From Shinella zoogloeoides (GTDB lineage: Bacteria; Pseudomonadota; Alphaproteobacteria; Rhizobiales; Rhizobiaceae), in assembly GCF_020883495.1 (NCBI RefSeq), contig NZ_CP086610.1, forward strand, positions 973,501 through 1,037,500: a DNA stretch of 64,000 nt. The letters run 5' to 3'. Of this stretch, positions 8,147 to 16,786 are shown in pieces. Under the pieces are notes generated by a model. That model made no database searches, had not been told where the DNA came from, and was given only the letters and a program-made list of their open reading frames with translations. Numbering within the stretch: the first letter of the stretch is position 1; each line of letters begins with the position of its first letter. A program made the position numbers and the translations under genes.

Positions 8147-10069
8147 TTAAAGCCCGCGCGTCTTGAGCCATGCATCGGTGAGTGTGCGGAAGCGGCCGGC
8201 CATGTCGGCGATGGCCGCCTCGTCGTCCATCCGGCCGGCCATCCACGCCCGCGCCGCATCGGCAAAGATCGTGCGGCCGACGGCAAAACCCTTGACCGCC
8301 GGGGCCACCTTCGTCGCCTCGAAGGCTTTGACCAGTTCCTCCGCCGGCGCTTCGAGGCCGAGCAGCACGATACCACGGCACCAGGCATCGTTTTTCGCGA
8401 TCACCGCCTCGATGTTCCGCCACGCTTCGGGCGAGGCTTGCGGCTCCAGCTTCCACCAGTCCGGCTTGATGCCGAGGTCGTAGAGTTCCTGCAACGCCGT
8501 CGAGATCGTCTCGTCCTTCAGCGGCCCGTTCTTGCCGGCGATGATCTCGACCAGCAGTTCGCGTCCCACGCGGCGCGCGGCCTCGAAAAGCGTGCGCAGC
8601 TTCTCCTGCTGCTCCTGCTTGAGCGCGGCCGGGTCGTCCGGGTGATAGAAGCACAGGCATTTGATACAATGGTCGAGCGACCATTCGACGAGCTGCGAGC
8701 CGATATCCTGGCTGAATTCGAACCGCAGCGGTTTGGAGCCCGGCAATTCGACCGGCCGTCCGAGCCAGGAGAAATTCTTTGTCGCGGCGTCGAAGAAGGC
8801 GTCGCGGCCGAAGCGCTCGTCGATCAGCATGCCATAGCCCGGCCGCCCCTCGGCGACACGCGCGGCCGCTTCCACGGTGAGGCGCTTGAACTGCGCAATC
8901 CGCTCATGCGGCACGCCGAGTTCGTCCGCGACGTCGACAAGCTGCATGCGATGGTCGCAGGCGAGCGCCATCAGCAGAGGAATGTCGCCCTGCTTGCGGT
9001 TCGTCGCCCAGTGGATGTGGTTGATCGCCTCGTCCCTGCGCAGCGCCCGGTGCCTGCTACCGTTCTTCAGGAAGAATTGCAGCTCCTCCCAGCTCGGATA
9101 TTCCGGCGAGCAGAGCAGGCGCGAGACGGCGAACGCGCCGCAGGCATTGGCCCAGGTGGCGGAGGTCGCATGGTCCTCGCCCTTCAGCCAGCCGCGCAGG
9201 AAGCCGGATAGGAAGGCATCCCCCGCGCCGAGCACATTATAGACCTCGATGGGAAAGCCCTGACCGACCACGCCATCCTCCAGATCGTCGGAGATCGGCC
9301 CGTCATAGACGATGCAGCCCATCGCGCCGCGTTTCAGGACGATGGTGGCGGAGGAGACCGCGCGGATCGCCTTCAGCGAGGAGAGTACATCGTCCGCGCC
9401 GGAGGCGATCATGATCTCCTCCTCGGTACCGACGATGAGGTCGCAATCCGGCAGCACGGATTTCATAATGGCGGAGACACGATCGGACTTAACATAGCGC
9501 TCGAACCCTTCGGCATGGCCGGCAAGGCCCCAGAGGTTCGGGCGGTAGTCGATGTCGAAGATCACCTTGCCGCCGCTCTCCTTGGCGATGCGGATCGCCT
9601 TGCGCTGCGCGGCCTCGGTATTGGGGCGGGAGAAATGCGTACCGGAGACGAGCACGGCGCGCGAGGAGCGCACGAAAGCCTCGTCCACGTCGCTTTCGTC
9701 GAGCGCCATGTCCGCGCAATCCGTACGCACGAAGATCATCGGCGAGACGCCCTCGGATTCTATGGCGAGCAGCACCAGCGCGGTCAACCGCTCCCTGTCG
9801 GTCCCGATGCCCTCGACATTCACGCCTTCGCGGGCCGATTGCTCGCGGATGAAACGGCCCATCTGCTCATCGCCGACGCGGGTGATGAGCGCGGATTTGA
9901 GGCCGAGGCGCGCGGTGCCGATGGCGATATTGGCCGGGCAGCCGCCGACCGATTTGGCGAAGGAGGCCGTGTCTTCCAGCCGCGTGCCGAGCTGCTGGCC
10001 ATAGAGATCGACGGACGAGCGGCCGATGGTGATGACGTCGAGCGTCTTCATCTGGTCGGTATGGGGCAT
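8147..10069 (-). CDS. iolC: IolC: 5-dehydro-2-deoxygluconokinase fused to DUF2090 aldolase-like domain
   Basis: A 640-residue two-domain protein. Residues 1 to about 320 form a PfkB sugar kinase: the ITIGRSSVDLYGQQLG start, GGCPANIAIGTARLG, and the C-terminal active-site stretch NVLGAGDAFLSGFLRG. This half phosphorylates 2-deoxy-5-keto-gluconate. Residues from about 330 on form a DUF2090 domain with LMALACDHRMQLVD, YGMLIDERFG and WSLDHCIKCLCFYHPDD. DUF2090 resembles class I aldolases, so this half probably does the IolJ step; no separate iolJ is in the window. The start is the ATG at 10069 with GGGAGG upstream. It is the first catabolic gene after iolR, with two operator-like palindromes in the gap. 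Confidence 0.93.
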   Translation of the reverse strand: MPHTDQMKTLDVITIGRSSVDLYGQQLGTRLEDTASFAKSVGGCPANIAIGTARLGLKSALITRVGDEQMGRFIREQSAREGVNVEGIGTDRERLTALVLLAIESEGVSPMIFVRTDCADMALDESDVDEAFVRSSRAVLVSGTHFSRPNTEAAQRKAIRIAKESGGKVIFDIDYRPNLWGLAGHAEGFERYVKSDRVSAIMKSVLPDCDLIVGTEEEIMIASGADDVLSSLKAIRAVSSATIVLKRGAMGCIVYDGPISDDLEDGVVGQGFPIEVYNVLGAGDAFLSGFLRGWLKGEDHATSATWANACGAFAVSRLLCSPEYPSWEELQFFLKNGSRHRALRRDEAINHIHWATNRKQGDIPLLMALACDHRMQLVDVADELGVPHERIAQFKRLTVEAAARVAEGRPGYGMLIDERFGRDAFFDAATKNFSWLGRPVELPGSKPLRFEFSQDIGSQLVEWSLDHCIKCLCFYHPDDPAALKQEQQEKLRTLFEAARRVGRELLVEIIAGKNGPLKDETISTALQELYDLGIKPDWWKLEPQASPEAWRNIEAVIAKNDAWCRGIVLLGLEAPAEELVKAFEATKVAPAVKGFAVGRTIFADAARAWMAGRMDDEAAIADMAGRFRTLTDAWLKTRGL

Positions 10070-10107
10070 GTCTTCCTCCCGGTCGCGCGGCGTCATGGCG
10101 GAAAAAT

Positions 10108-10121
10108 GAAACATGAATTCC
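10108..10121. promoter_or_regulatory. Candidate IolR site 2 (GAAA-N6-TTCC)
   Basis: GAAACATGAATTCC lies 38 bp before the iolC start. It matches the GGAA-N6-TTCC pattern at seven of the eight fixed positions. It is centred exactly 30 bp (about three helical turns) from the site at 10138-10151, favouring cooperative binding. Inference from sequence only. Confidence 0.5.
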
Positions 10122-10137
10122 ATTATTCTGTCAATTC

Positions 10138-10151
10138 GGAATGTTCATTCC
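10138..10151. promoter_or_regulatory. Candidate IolR operator (GGAA-N6-TTCC)
   Basis: GGAATGTTCATTCC is a perfect match to the GGAA-N6-TTCC motif that I recall being proposed for rhizobial IolR. It overlaps the iolR stop codon and lies in the 75-bp gap before iolC, where it could control the catabolic genes. Confidence 0.6.
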
Positions 10152-11008
10152 GTTTTGCCTGTGCGCTTCAGGCTGCGGCGTCGCTCCGCTATGGCGACGG
10201 GCAGGGCCATGGCGAGCGCCATGGAGGCGGAGAGAGAGCGGAAGCCGGCATAGTCGGCCTCGGCGACCTCGATCCAGTGGGTGGCGCAGGCGGCGAGAGG
10301 AGAGAAGACCGAATCGGTGATGGCGACGACCGGCACGCCGCGTCCGGCAAGCGCCTGCGCCTGCGCCAGGCTTTCGGCGGCATAGGGCGCGAAGCTTGCG
10401 GCGATCACGGCGTCCTTGTCCGTCGCGAACTGCGCGATCTCGGCATCGATGCCGTTCGGTGAGGCGATGATCTGGTGGCGGATGCCGAGCTTGCCGAAGG
10501 CGTAGGCGATATGCGCGGTGAGCGGATAGGCGCGGCGCTTGGCGACGAGATAGATGGTCTCCGCGCGGGCGAGCAGGTCGACGGATTTCGAGAAGGCCTC
10601 GCCGTCGATAGCACTGGCGAGCCGCGCGACGGACTGGCTGGCCGCCGCAAGGAAGCCGTTCAGCAGCTCCGTGTCGCTGTTGGCCGCCGGCCCCGCCTCC
10701 AGCGAAAGCAGGCGTTCCTCATAGGAAAGCGTGCGATCCCGCAGCCGGGCGCGGAAAACGCTCTGGAGATCGGAAAAGCCCTCATAGCCGAGGTGATGGG
10801 CAAGGCGCACCAGCGTGGAAGGCTGCACATCGGCCGCCGCCGCAATGCTCGCCGCGGTGCCGAAAGCCATCTCGTCGGGATTGGAAAGCGCATAGGCCGC
10901 CACCTGCGCCAGCCGCTTCGGCATCGTTTCCTTGCGCTCGATGATCACGCTGCGCAGGCTGTCGAAATCGCGGGGGCCGCGCGGCGGGGCCGCTTCGCTG
11001 CTGTCCAT
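10145..11008 (-). CDS. iolR: RpiR-family transcriptional regulator of inositol catabolism
   Basis: IolR (287 aa). The N-terminal RpiR-type HTH (about residues 15-90) contains MAFGTAASIAAAADVQPSTLVRLAHHLGYEGFSD. The C-terminal SIS domain, which binds phosphosugars, contains IYLVAKRRAYPLTAHIAYAFGKLG and VPVVAITDSVFSPLA. In rhizobia IolR represses iol genes until an inositol-derived intermediate appears. The start is the ATG at 11008 with GGGAGAAGAGGG upstream. It heads the operon, 75 bp before iolC. Candidate operators sit on both sides, implying autoregulation. Alternative upstream starts run into a non-homologous extension. Confidence 0.92.
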   Translation of the reverse strand: MDSSEAAPPRGPRDFDSLRSVIIERKETMPKRLAQVAAYALSNPDEMAFGTAASIAAAADVQPSTLVRLAHHLGYEGFSDLQSVFRARLRDRTLSYEERLLSLEAGPAANSDTELLNGFLAAASQSVARLASAIDGEAFSKSVDLLARAETIYLVAKRRAYPLTAHIAYAFGKLGIRHQIIASPNGIDAEIAQFATDKDAVIAASFAPYAAESLAQAQALAGRGVPVVAITDSVFSPLAACATHWIEVAEADYAGFRSLSASMALAMALPVAIAERRRSLKRTGKTE

Positions 11009-11040
11009 GCCCTCTTCTCCCTTTTGCGGCGGCGTGTGGC

Positions 11041-11054
11041 GAAATGAATATTCC
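11041..11054. promoter_or_regulatory. Candidate IolR site upstream of iolR
   Basis: GAAATGAATATTCC lies 33 bp upstream of the iolR start and matches GGAA-N6-TTCC at seven of eight fixed positions. It has the same degenerate first half as the site at 10108-10121. It would explain autoregulation; inference only. Confidence 0.5.
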
Positions 11055-11195
11055 AAATTTCGGGAAAAGATAGTTTCGGTTCCAGATCTTTTGCGCATCG
11101 GGGCGCATGGCCGGCAAAAAAAATCCGGCGGGCCGCGCATTGAAACGACCCATCCCATACGTAATACTCTCGGCAAGAATGCCGGAGGGTAGGGC

Positions 11196-14100
11196 ATGTT
11201 CAAACGAATGCAGAAGCGCTGGGCGCCGGTCTTCTTCGTGTCTGTCGCTGTCGTTGTGTTCAACGCGGGCATCGCTGAGGCGAAACGCGTTGCGCTGCTG
11301 ATCGGCAACCAGAAATACGAAGAGACGGCCCAGCTCAACAATCCTGCGAACGACGTGGAGCTGATGCGCGCCTCGTTCGAGGAGGCGGGTTTCGACAGCG
11401 TCAAGACCGTGTTCGATCTCGACCGCGGCGCCATGGTCAAGGCGCTGCGCGAATTCGAGGACGAGGCGGTGGATGCGGAAATGGCCGTCGTCTACTATTC
11501 CGGCCATGCCATGGAGATGAACGGGGTCAATTACCTCATTCCCGTCGATGCGGCGCTGAAGAGCGACCGCGACGTCGAGGACGAAAGCGTCGCCATCGAC
11601 CGCGTGCAGCGCTCGCTGGAGGGTGCGAAGAAGCTGAAGCTCTTCATTCTCGACGCCTGCCGCAATAATCCCTTCGCCCAGTCGATGGCGCGTTCCATCG
11701 GCACCCGCGCCGTGACGCGCGGCCTTGCCCGCGTCGAGCCGGAATCGGCCGACACGCTGATCGCCTTCGCCTCCAAGGCCGGCACGGTGGCGCTGGACGG
11801 GGAGGGGAAGAACAGCCCCTTCGCCACCGCGCTCTCGAAATACCTGACGGAACCGGGCCTCGATGTGCGCATCGCGCTCGGCAAGGTGCGCGACGAGGTG
11901 GTGGAAGCCACCAACCGCGAGCAGGAACCCTTCGTCTACGGTTCGCTCGGCGGCGCGCAGATCTTCCTGAACATCAAGGAAGTGAACATCAACATCACCA
12001 ACAGCGGCAACACGCAGGAGGTCTCGCCGAACGGCCAGTCCGAGGCGGCGGCCGATTGGCAGAACATCCGCGACCTTGCGGACGAGGACTTGATCAACGC
12101 CTTCATCGCCAAGCACGGCAAGGACCCCGTCTACAAGATGCTGGCGGAAAAGAAGCTCGCCAGCCTCAAGGAAGCCACTGAGAAGGAGGGCCAGGACGCG
12201 GCGGGCATCGCCTGGGAGGCCCTGAAGGAATCGACCGACGCGGCCGCCCTCCAGCGCTTCATCGAGCGCTATCCCGACAGCCGGCACCGCAGCGATGCCG
12301 AACATCTCATCGCCGCGCTGGAGCCGAAGAAGGGGCTCAGCGTCGATGTCGCCTCCAAGGAAACGGCCGCCTCGCGCGATTGCTTCCTTCTGGCCGGCGA
12401 GCCGCAGTCGCTGCCCGGCTTCATGGGCGTCAACTTCCTGAAGATCGACGCCAAGCGGGCGCTCACCGCCTGCGCGCAGGCCGTCAACGAGAACCCGTCC
12501 GACGGCATGCTCGTGAACCTGCTCGGCCGCGCCTACGATGCCGACCGCAACTATGTCGAAGCCCGCCGCACCTATGAGAAGGCGATCGAGCTGGGCAATA
12601 TGTATGCGCTCACCAACCTTGCCTGGTTCTCGATCTACGGCACGGACGGTCCCGTCGATGTGCCGAAGGGCCTGTCGATGTTCGAGAAGGGCGCCACCGC
12701 CGGCAATTCCTATGCCCAGGCCTCGCTCGGCTGGATCTACCGCGAAGGCTACGGCGGCACGCGCCAGGACTATAACGAGGCGGTGAAGTGGTATCAGCAG
12801 TCGGCCAACCAGGGCTATGCCAATGCCATGGCGACGATGGGCTGGTTCTACCGCGAAGGCCTCGGCGTCTCGCAGGATTACGTCCAGTCGCTCGCCTGGT
12901 ATCGCAAGGCGGCCGATGCCGGCGACGCCAACGCCATGTCGTCGCTCGGCTGGGCCTACCAGAATGGCCTCGGCACGCCGCAGGATTATGCGGAAGCGAA
13001 GGTCTGGTACGAGAAGGCCGCCAATATCGGCGATTCCTATTCCATGGCCTCGCTCGCCTGGCTCTATGATGTCGGCAACGGCGTGAAGCAGGACTATGTG
13101 GAGGCTCGCTACTGGTATGAGAAGGCCGCCAATGCCGGCAGCGCCTATGCCATGGGCAATCTCTCCCGTCTCTACGATCAGGGCCTCGGCACGCCGGCCG
13201 ATGCGAAGGAGGCTGTCCGCTGGGCCGCCGCCAGCATCGAGAGCGGCGACCCCACCAAGCTGAAGGAGCTGAAGGACACCCCCGGCAACTTCACCGTCGC
13301 CTTCCGTCAGGAAATGCAGAATCTCCTGCGCGAGCGCGGCTATTACAGCGGCACGTCGGATGGCGAGTTCGGCGCGGCGACGCTGGCGGCGCTCGACAAG
13401 CTCGCCACTGGCCGTAACGACAGTGCATCGCTGTCGACGACGACCAGCACCGCCGGCCAGTCGGCGGTCGTCCTCAGCGGTTCGGACACCGAGCAATGCT
13501 ACGAGCTTGCGGGCGAACCGAATGTGCGCCCGGGCTTCGTCGGCAAGCTCTTCGCGCAGATCGACTACGGTCGCGCGATCCCCGTTTGCGAAGCGGCGCT
13601 CGCCGCCAATCCGTCGGACAATTCGATCCGCAACATGCTGGGCCGTGCCCACGACGCCGCGCGCAACTATCCGAAGGCGCGCGAAAACTACCAGAAGGCG
13701 GCCGACGAGGGGAACCTCTACGCCCTGACGAACCTTGCCTGGTATTCGATCTATGGCACGGACGGTGCGGTCGACATGGCCAAGGGCACCCGCATGTTCG
13801 AGCAGGCCTCCAATGCCGGCAACGCCTATGCGCAGGCCTCGCTCGGCTGGCTCTATCGTGAGGGCTATAACGGCACGCGCAAGGACTATGGCGAGGCCTT
13901 CAAGTGGTACAGCAAGGCGGCCGAGCAGGGCTATGCCAACGGCCAGGCCACGATGGGCTGGTTCTACCGCGAGGGTCTGGGCACGACGCGCGACTACAAT
14001 CTCTCGCTCGAATGGTACAAGAAGGGCGCGGAGGGCGGCGACGTCAACGCCATGTCCTCGGTCGGCTACGCCTACCAGTCCGGCCTCGGCGTCGCGGTCG

Positions 14101-14534
14101 ATTATGTCGAGGCGCGCAAATGGTACGAGATGGCCGCCGCGCAGAACGACTACTATTCGATGGCCTCCATCGGCTGGCTTTACGATGCCGGCAACGGCGT
14201 GAAGCAGGACTATGCGCAGGCCCGCGACTGGTATGAGAAGGCGGCCAATGGCGGCAACACCTACGCCATGGGCAATCTCTCGCGCCTCTACGATCAGGGC
14301 CTTGGCACCCGCGCCAACGCCCGGGAGGCCGCCCGCTGGGCCGCCGCCAGCATCGAGGGCGGCGATCAGGCCAAGCTGCAGGAACTCAAGGGCGCGCCGG
14401 CAAACTTTACGCCGCAGTTCCGCAAGGAATTCCAGCAGCTCCTGAAGTCCCGCGGCTACTACGACGGCCCCATCGACGGAGACTTCGGCGCCTCGACCCA
14501 AAACGCCATAGACCGTCTCGCCGCCCGCACCTGA
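11196..14534 (+). CDS. Secreted caspase-like protein with duplicated SEL1/peptidoglycan-binding modules
   Basis: 1112 residues. A signal peptide (residues 1-29, ending GIAEA) suggests export. Residues 30-260 form a C14 caspase/metacaspase-like domain, with the catalytic pair visible: His104 in YYSGHAMEMNG and Cys155 in FILDACRNNPF. A helical linker follows. Two copies of one module come next: residues 395-745 and 767-1112. Each has a Cys-containing TPR-like head (LAGEP, then NPSD and LGRA), SEL1 repeats of about 36 residues (LGW-YREG, QDY-EA--WY-KAA), and a short peptidoglycan-binding-like tail (RGYY, DG-FGA-T). The start has GGAGG 7 nt upstream. It is monocistronic and divergent from iolR. 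The substrate is unknown; domain calls are strong, the function inferred. Confidence 0.85.
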   Translation: MFKRMQKRWAPVFFVSVAVVVFNAGIAEAKRVALLIGNQKYEETAQLNNPANDVELMRASFEEAGFDSVKTVFDLDRGAMVKALREFEDEAVDAEMAVVYYSGHAMEMNGVNYLIPVDAALKSDRDVEDESVAIDRVQRSLEGAKKLKLFILDACRNNPFAQSMARSIGTRAVTRGLARVEPESADTLIAFASKAGTVALDGEGKNSPFATALSKYLTEPGLDVRIALGKVRDEVVEATNREQEPFVYGSLGGAQIFLNIKEVNINITNSGNTQEVSPNGQSEAAADWQNIRDLADEDLINAFIAKHGKDPVYKMLAEKKLASLKEATEKEGQDAAGIAWEALKESTDAAALQRFIERYPDSRHRSDAEHLIAALEPKKGLSVDVASKETAASRDCFLLAGEPQSLPGFMGVNFLKIDAKRALTACAQAVNENPSDGMLVNLLGRAYDADRNYVEARRTYEKAIELGNMYALTNLAWFSIYGTDGPVDVPKGLSMFEKGATAGNSYAQASLGWIYREGYGGTRQDYNEAVKWYQQSANQGYANAMATMGWFYREGLGVSQDYVQSLAWYRKAADAGDANAMSSLGWAYQNGLGTPQDYAEAKVWYEKAANIGDSYSMASLAWLYDVGNGVKQDYVEARYWYEKAANAGSAYAMGNLSRLYDQGLGTPADAKEAVRWAAASIESGDPTKLKELKDTPGNFTVAFRQEMQNLLRERGYYSGTSDGEFGAATLAALDKLATGRNDSASLSTTTSTAGQSAVVLSGSDTEQCYELAGEPNVRPGFVGKLFAQIDYGRAIPVCEAALAANPSDNSIRNMLGRAHDAARNYPKARENYQKAADEGNLYALTNLAWYSIYGTDGAVDMAKGTRMFEQASNAGNAYAQASLGWLYREGYNGTRKDYGEAFKWYSKAAEQGYANGQATMGWFYREGLGTTRDYNLSLEWYKKGAEGGDVNAMSSVGYAYQSGLGVAVDYVEARKWYEMAAAQNDYYSMASIGWLYDAGNGVKQDYAQARDWYEKAANGGNTYAMGNLSRLYDQGLGTRANAREAARWAAASIEGGDQAKLQELKGAPANFTPQFRKEFQQLLKSRGYYDGPIDGDFGASTQNAIDRLAART

Positions 14535-14603
14535 CCGGGCCATCCCGCTCATGCTGCCGCCCGGCGGGGCGCATGGCGGGCTGGAGCCGGGCAACGCGGG
14601 CGG

Positions 14604-15182
14604 CTACGCGCCCGCTGCCCCCAGCGCTGCGACCGTCTCCAGCCAGCGCCGGCGATGTTTGTCGCCGGCCTCCACGGAGCCGATGATGGTTCGCCGGACC
14701 GGCGAGACGCCAACGAATTTGAGGATATTGCGTTCGAAACTCCTGACGCTGTGCGCAAGGAAGAACAGCTCATAGACCGCTCGCGGCATCCCCATGGTGA
14801 CGATCACACGCGCGGAGCGGCCGGTCAGCAGCTTGTCGGCCATCATGCCGCTTCCATAGCGGAACGCGAAACCCGGCCGCAGCACCTGTTCGAGAAAAGC
14901 CTTGAGCAGCGCCGGCATGTCGCCGAGCCAGAGGGGATAGAGGATGACAAGGTGTTCGGCCCACTCGATCTGCTTTTGCGCGGCCGCAATGGACGCGGGC
15001 GCAGGCTGTTCCATCCAGGCCTTGGGATCGCGGAGAACCGGAAAATCGAGATCGGCGATCCGCACGGTTTGAATGTCATGCCCAGCCCCGCCCTCGGCAT
15101 AGGCCGACGCCTGCACATGCACGAAACGCGCCGGATCGGCGTCGGGGTGTCCGTCGATGATGAGAATCCTGCGTCGCGCCAT
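14604..15182 (-). CDS. Flavodoxin-fold NAD(P)H oxidoreductase family protein
   Basis: 192 residues resembling the NAD(P)H dehydrogenase (quinone)/Kef ancillary flavodoxin-2 family. Seen: ILIIDGHPDADPARFV at the N-terminus (the FMN phosphate-loop position), HLVILYPLWLGDMPALLKAFLEQVLRPGFAF, and a MG-MP turn after the fourth strand. Such enzymes bind FMN or FAD and carry out two-electron reduction of quinones. It is convergent with the caspase-like gene and 164 bp from tRNA-Ser. No adjacent LysR, HxlR or Kef gene suggests a specific role. Confidence 0.8.
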   Translation of the reverse strand: MARRRILIIDGHPDADPARFVHVQASAYAEGGAGHDIQTVRIADLDFPVLRDPKAWMEQPAPASIAAAQKQIEWAEHLVILYPLWLGDMPALLKAFLEQVLRPGFAFRYGSGMMADKLLTGRSARVIVTMGMPRAVYELFFLAHSVRSFERNILKFVGVSPVRRTIIGSVEAGDKHRRRWLETVAALGAAGA

Positions 15183-15346
15183 TGTCTCAGCCTCCGCGGT
15201 CGATTTTTACCCGCAGAACCAGCGCACCGGTTTGATATGAATCACAAGCGCCTCAAGTATTCGCCGCCGAAGCTGCGCACGGGCACAGCCGGGATCGAAA
15301 CGGAACTGCATTTTTTTGGGGGGCGGCGCTCACTCGGAGGCTGAAC

Positions 15347-15436
15347 TGGCGGAGAAGAAGGGATTCGAACCCTCGATACCGTTTCCGGTATACTCCCTTA
15401 GCAGGGGAGCGCCTTCGACCACTCGGCCACCTCTCC
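15347..15436 (-). tRNA. tRNA-Ser(GCT)
   Basis: A 90-nt class II tRNA with CCA encoded. Acceptor strands are 15430-15436 and 15351-15357 (one G-U pair), with discriminator G. The anticodon loop CTGCTAA puts GCT at 15400-15402, reading AGC and AGU serine codons. There is a long variable arm and a normal GGTTCGAATCC T-arm. A tyrosine recombinase lies on its 5' side rather than at its 3' end, so it is not an obvious attachment site. Confidence 0.97.
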
Positions 15437-15720
15437 GCTCGCGGTTTCAGTATGCGGCATGGGCCGGGATTGCAAGGCTTTTTTCGATTTTCCGGCGAAG
15501 ATTTTAAAGCTTGTCCCGGGATGAAGAAAAGGGGAGGCGGCGCCCGCAAAGGCCAGGTTCCCGGCGTGTTTCCGTAACGTTTCTGCAAGATTTGGTCCTG
15601 CTTCGTTCCGATCACTGTCAGGCCTTTCGGGAGAGCGGAATGAGGCGGCGCGTGGCTTGCCTCATTTCCCGATCGGCGTACCGCGGCCTTTCGGGCTGGA
15701 TGATTCTCGGGCGAGGGGGG
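15437..15720. other. Gap between tRNA-Ser and integrase
   Basis: About 284 bp. No convincing coding frame, tRNA-derived direct repeat or terminator was seen. Confidence 0.5.
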
Positions 15721-16635
15721 CTACTTCGCCGTGCTGCGCGCCGCGCGCTCGAGGATCGGCACGCAGATGTCGAGGTCGCCGGAGGCCAGATGCGCATAGC
15801 GCATGGTCATCTGCAGCGTTTGATGGCCAAGCCAGGTCTGGACGCGCCGGATGTCGATGCCGCCCTGGACGAGCCGGGAGGCGCAGGTGTGACGCAGGAT
15901 GTGCGGAACGACGTCCGGTTCCGTCCCCAGCCCGACTTCCTGCTTCGCCTCATTCCAGGCAGCCCGGAACTGCGCCTGGACGATGTTTGCGAACGGCCCG
16001 CGCTTTCGCTTCTCGCAAGCCTGGATCGCGGCAGATGCCCGCTCGGTGAGAGGGACGGAGCGGCTCTTGCCGCTCTTCGTCAGCCAGAAGGTGACGCGCT
16101 CGCCCTGTATGTCCTGCCAGCGAAGGCCGATGCCCTCGCCGAGCCGCGCGCCGGTATCGATAAGGAAGACACAGAACCGGCCGTAGAGGTCGGATTTCTC
16201 CGAAATGGCTGCGAAAAGCCGCGCTTCCTCCTCCGGTTCCAGAAAGCGGACACGCCCCGCCTTCTCCTTGAGGCGCTTGAACTCAGGCAAGCTGCGGATA
16301 TCGCCCATCTTGTAGGCCTTGCGCAGGAGCTTGCTCAGCGCGGCCATCTTCCGGTTGATCGTGGCATTACTGTTGCCGCGCTGACGCAGGCCGGCGACCA
16401 GCGTGTCCATCATCGCATCGGTGAACGCAGAAAACTCCGCGCCGAGCAGAATCTCATCGAGTTCGCCGATAAAGGATGTCACATTGTATTTGTGAGAACC
16501 CGGTTCCCAGAGGATGTCGACGTAACGGTTCAGCAGAAGGTCGAGGCGTGTGCGCCGGGCGAAGCCTCGCTGCATATCGTCCTGAAAATTGTACTTCAGG
16601 CTGTATGTCCCAGCCAATCGAATGGTTTGCCCCAT
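15721..16635 (-). CDS. Tyrosine recombinase/integrase (lone)
   Basis: A 304-residue phage-integrase-family protein. An N-terminal SAM-like core-binding region covers about residues 20-110. The catalytic domain has all expected residues: Arg164 (DTGARLGE), Lys187 (TKSGKSR), His245 and Arg248 (HILRHT), His271 (WLGH) and Tyr280 (MRYAHL). The fold is therefore likely active. The start is the ATG of MGQTIRL with AAGGGG upstream; longer frames add non-homologous residues. No excisionase, phage or conjugation gene is nearby. It starts 93 bp from the end of the porin inverted repeat. It could be a relic of an old insertion, a chromosomal XerC-like paralog, or a dedicated recombinase for the neighbouring locus. 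Confidence 0.88.
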   Translation of the reverse strand: MGQTIRLAGTYSLKYNFQDDMQRGFARRTRLDLLLNRYVDILWEPGSHKYNVTSFIGELDEILLGAEFSAFTDAMMDTLVAGLRQRGNSNATINRKMAALSKLLRKAYKMGDIRSLPEFKRLKEKAGRVRFLEPEEEARLFAAISEKSDLYGRFCVFLIDTGARLGEGIGLRWQDIQGERVTFWLTKSGKSRSVPLTERASAAIQACEKRKRGPFANIVQAQFRAAWNEAKQEVGLGTEPDVVPHILRHTCASRLVQGGIDIRRVQTWLGHQTLQMTMRYAHLASGDLDICVPILERAARSTAK

Positions 16636-16733
16636 GCTAACCCCTTCTGCGTGCAGGATAATCGCGTATTGGTTGCATCTAAGGGTTACGAAAGTGCTAT
16701 CGATTCCCTCCTTATAAAGAGGGGGTAGAAACG

Positions 16734-16763
16734 AAAAACCCGCAGCCTCGAAGAGACTGCGGG
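16734..16763 (-). terminator. Terminator of porin copy 1
   Basis: Stem CCCGCAG/CTGCGGG extended by three more pairs around a TTC loop, then TTTTT on the minus strand. It is inside the inverted-repeat arm. Confidence 0.8.
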
Positions 16764-16786
16764 TCAATCTTTAGCTCAACTTCAGG

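Noticed and set aside
10782..14594. A 1270-residue open frame on the minus strand opposite the caspase-like gene
   Set aside because: It mirrors the codon bias of the plus-strand gene and has low-complexity Val/Gly/Ala/Arg content without motifs. The plus-strand frame has signal peptide, catalytic and repeat motifs.
15347..16635. A genomic island inserted at tRNA-Ser
   Set aside because: The integrase is on the tRNA 5' side, no direct repeat of the tRNA 3' end was found in the window, and the neighbours are core-like genes.
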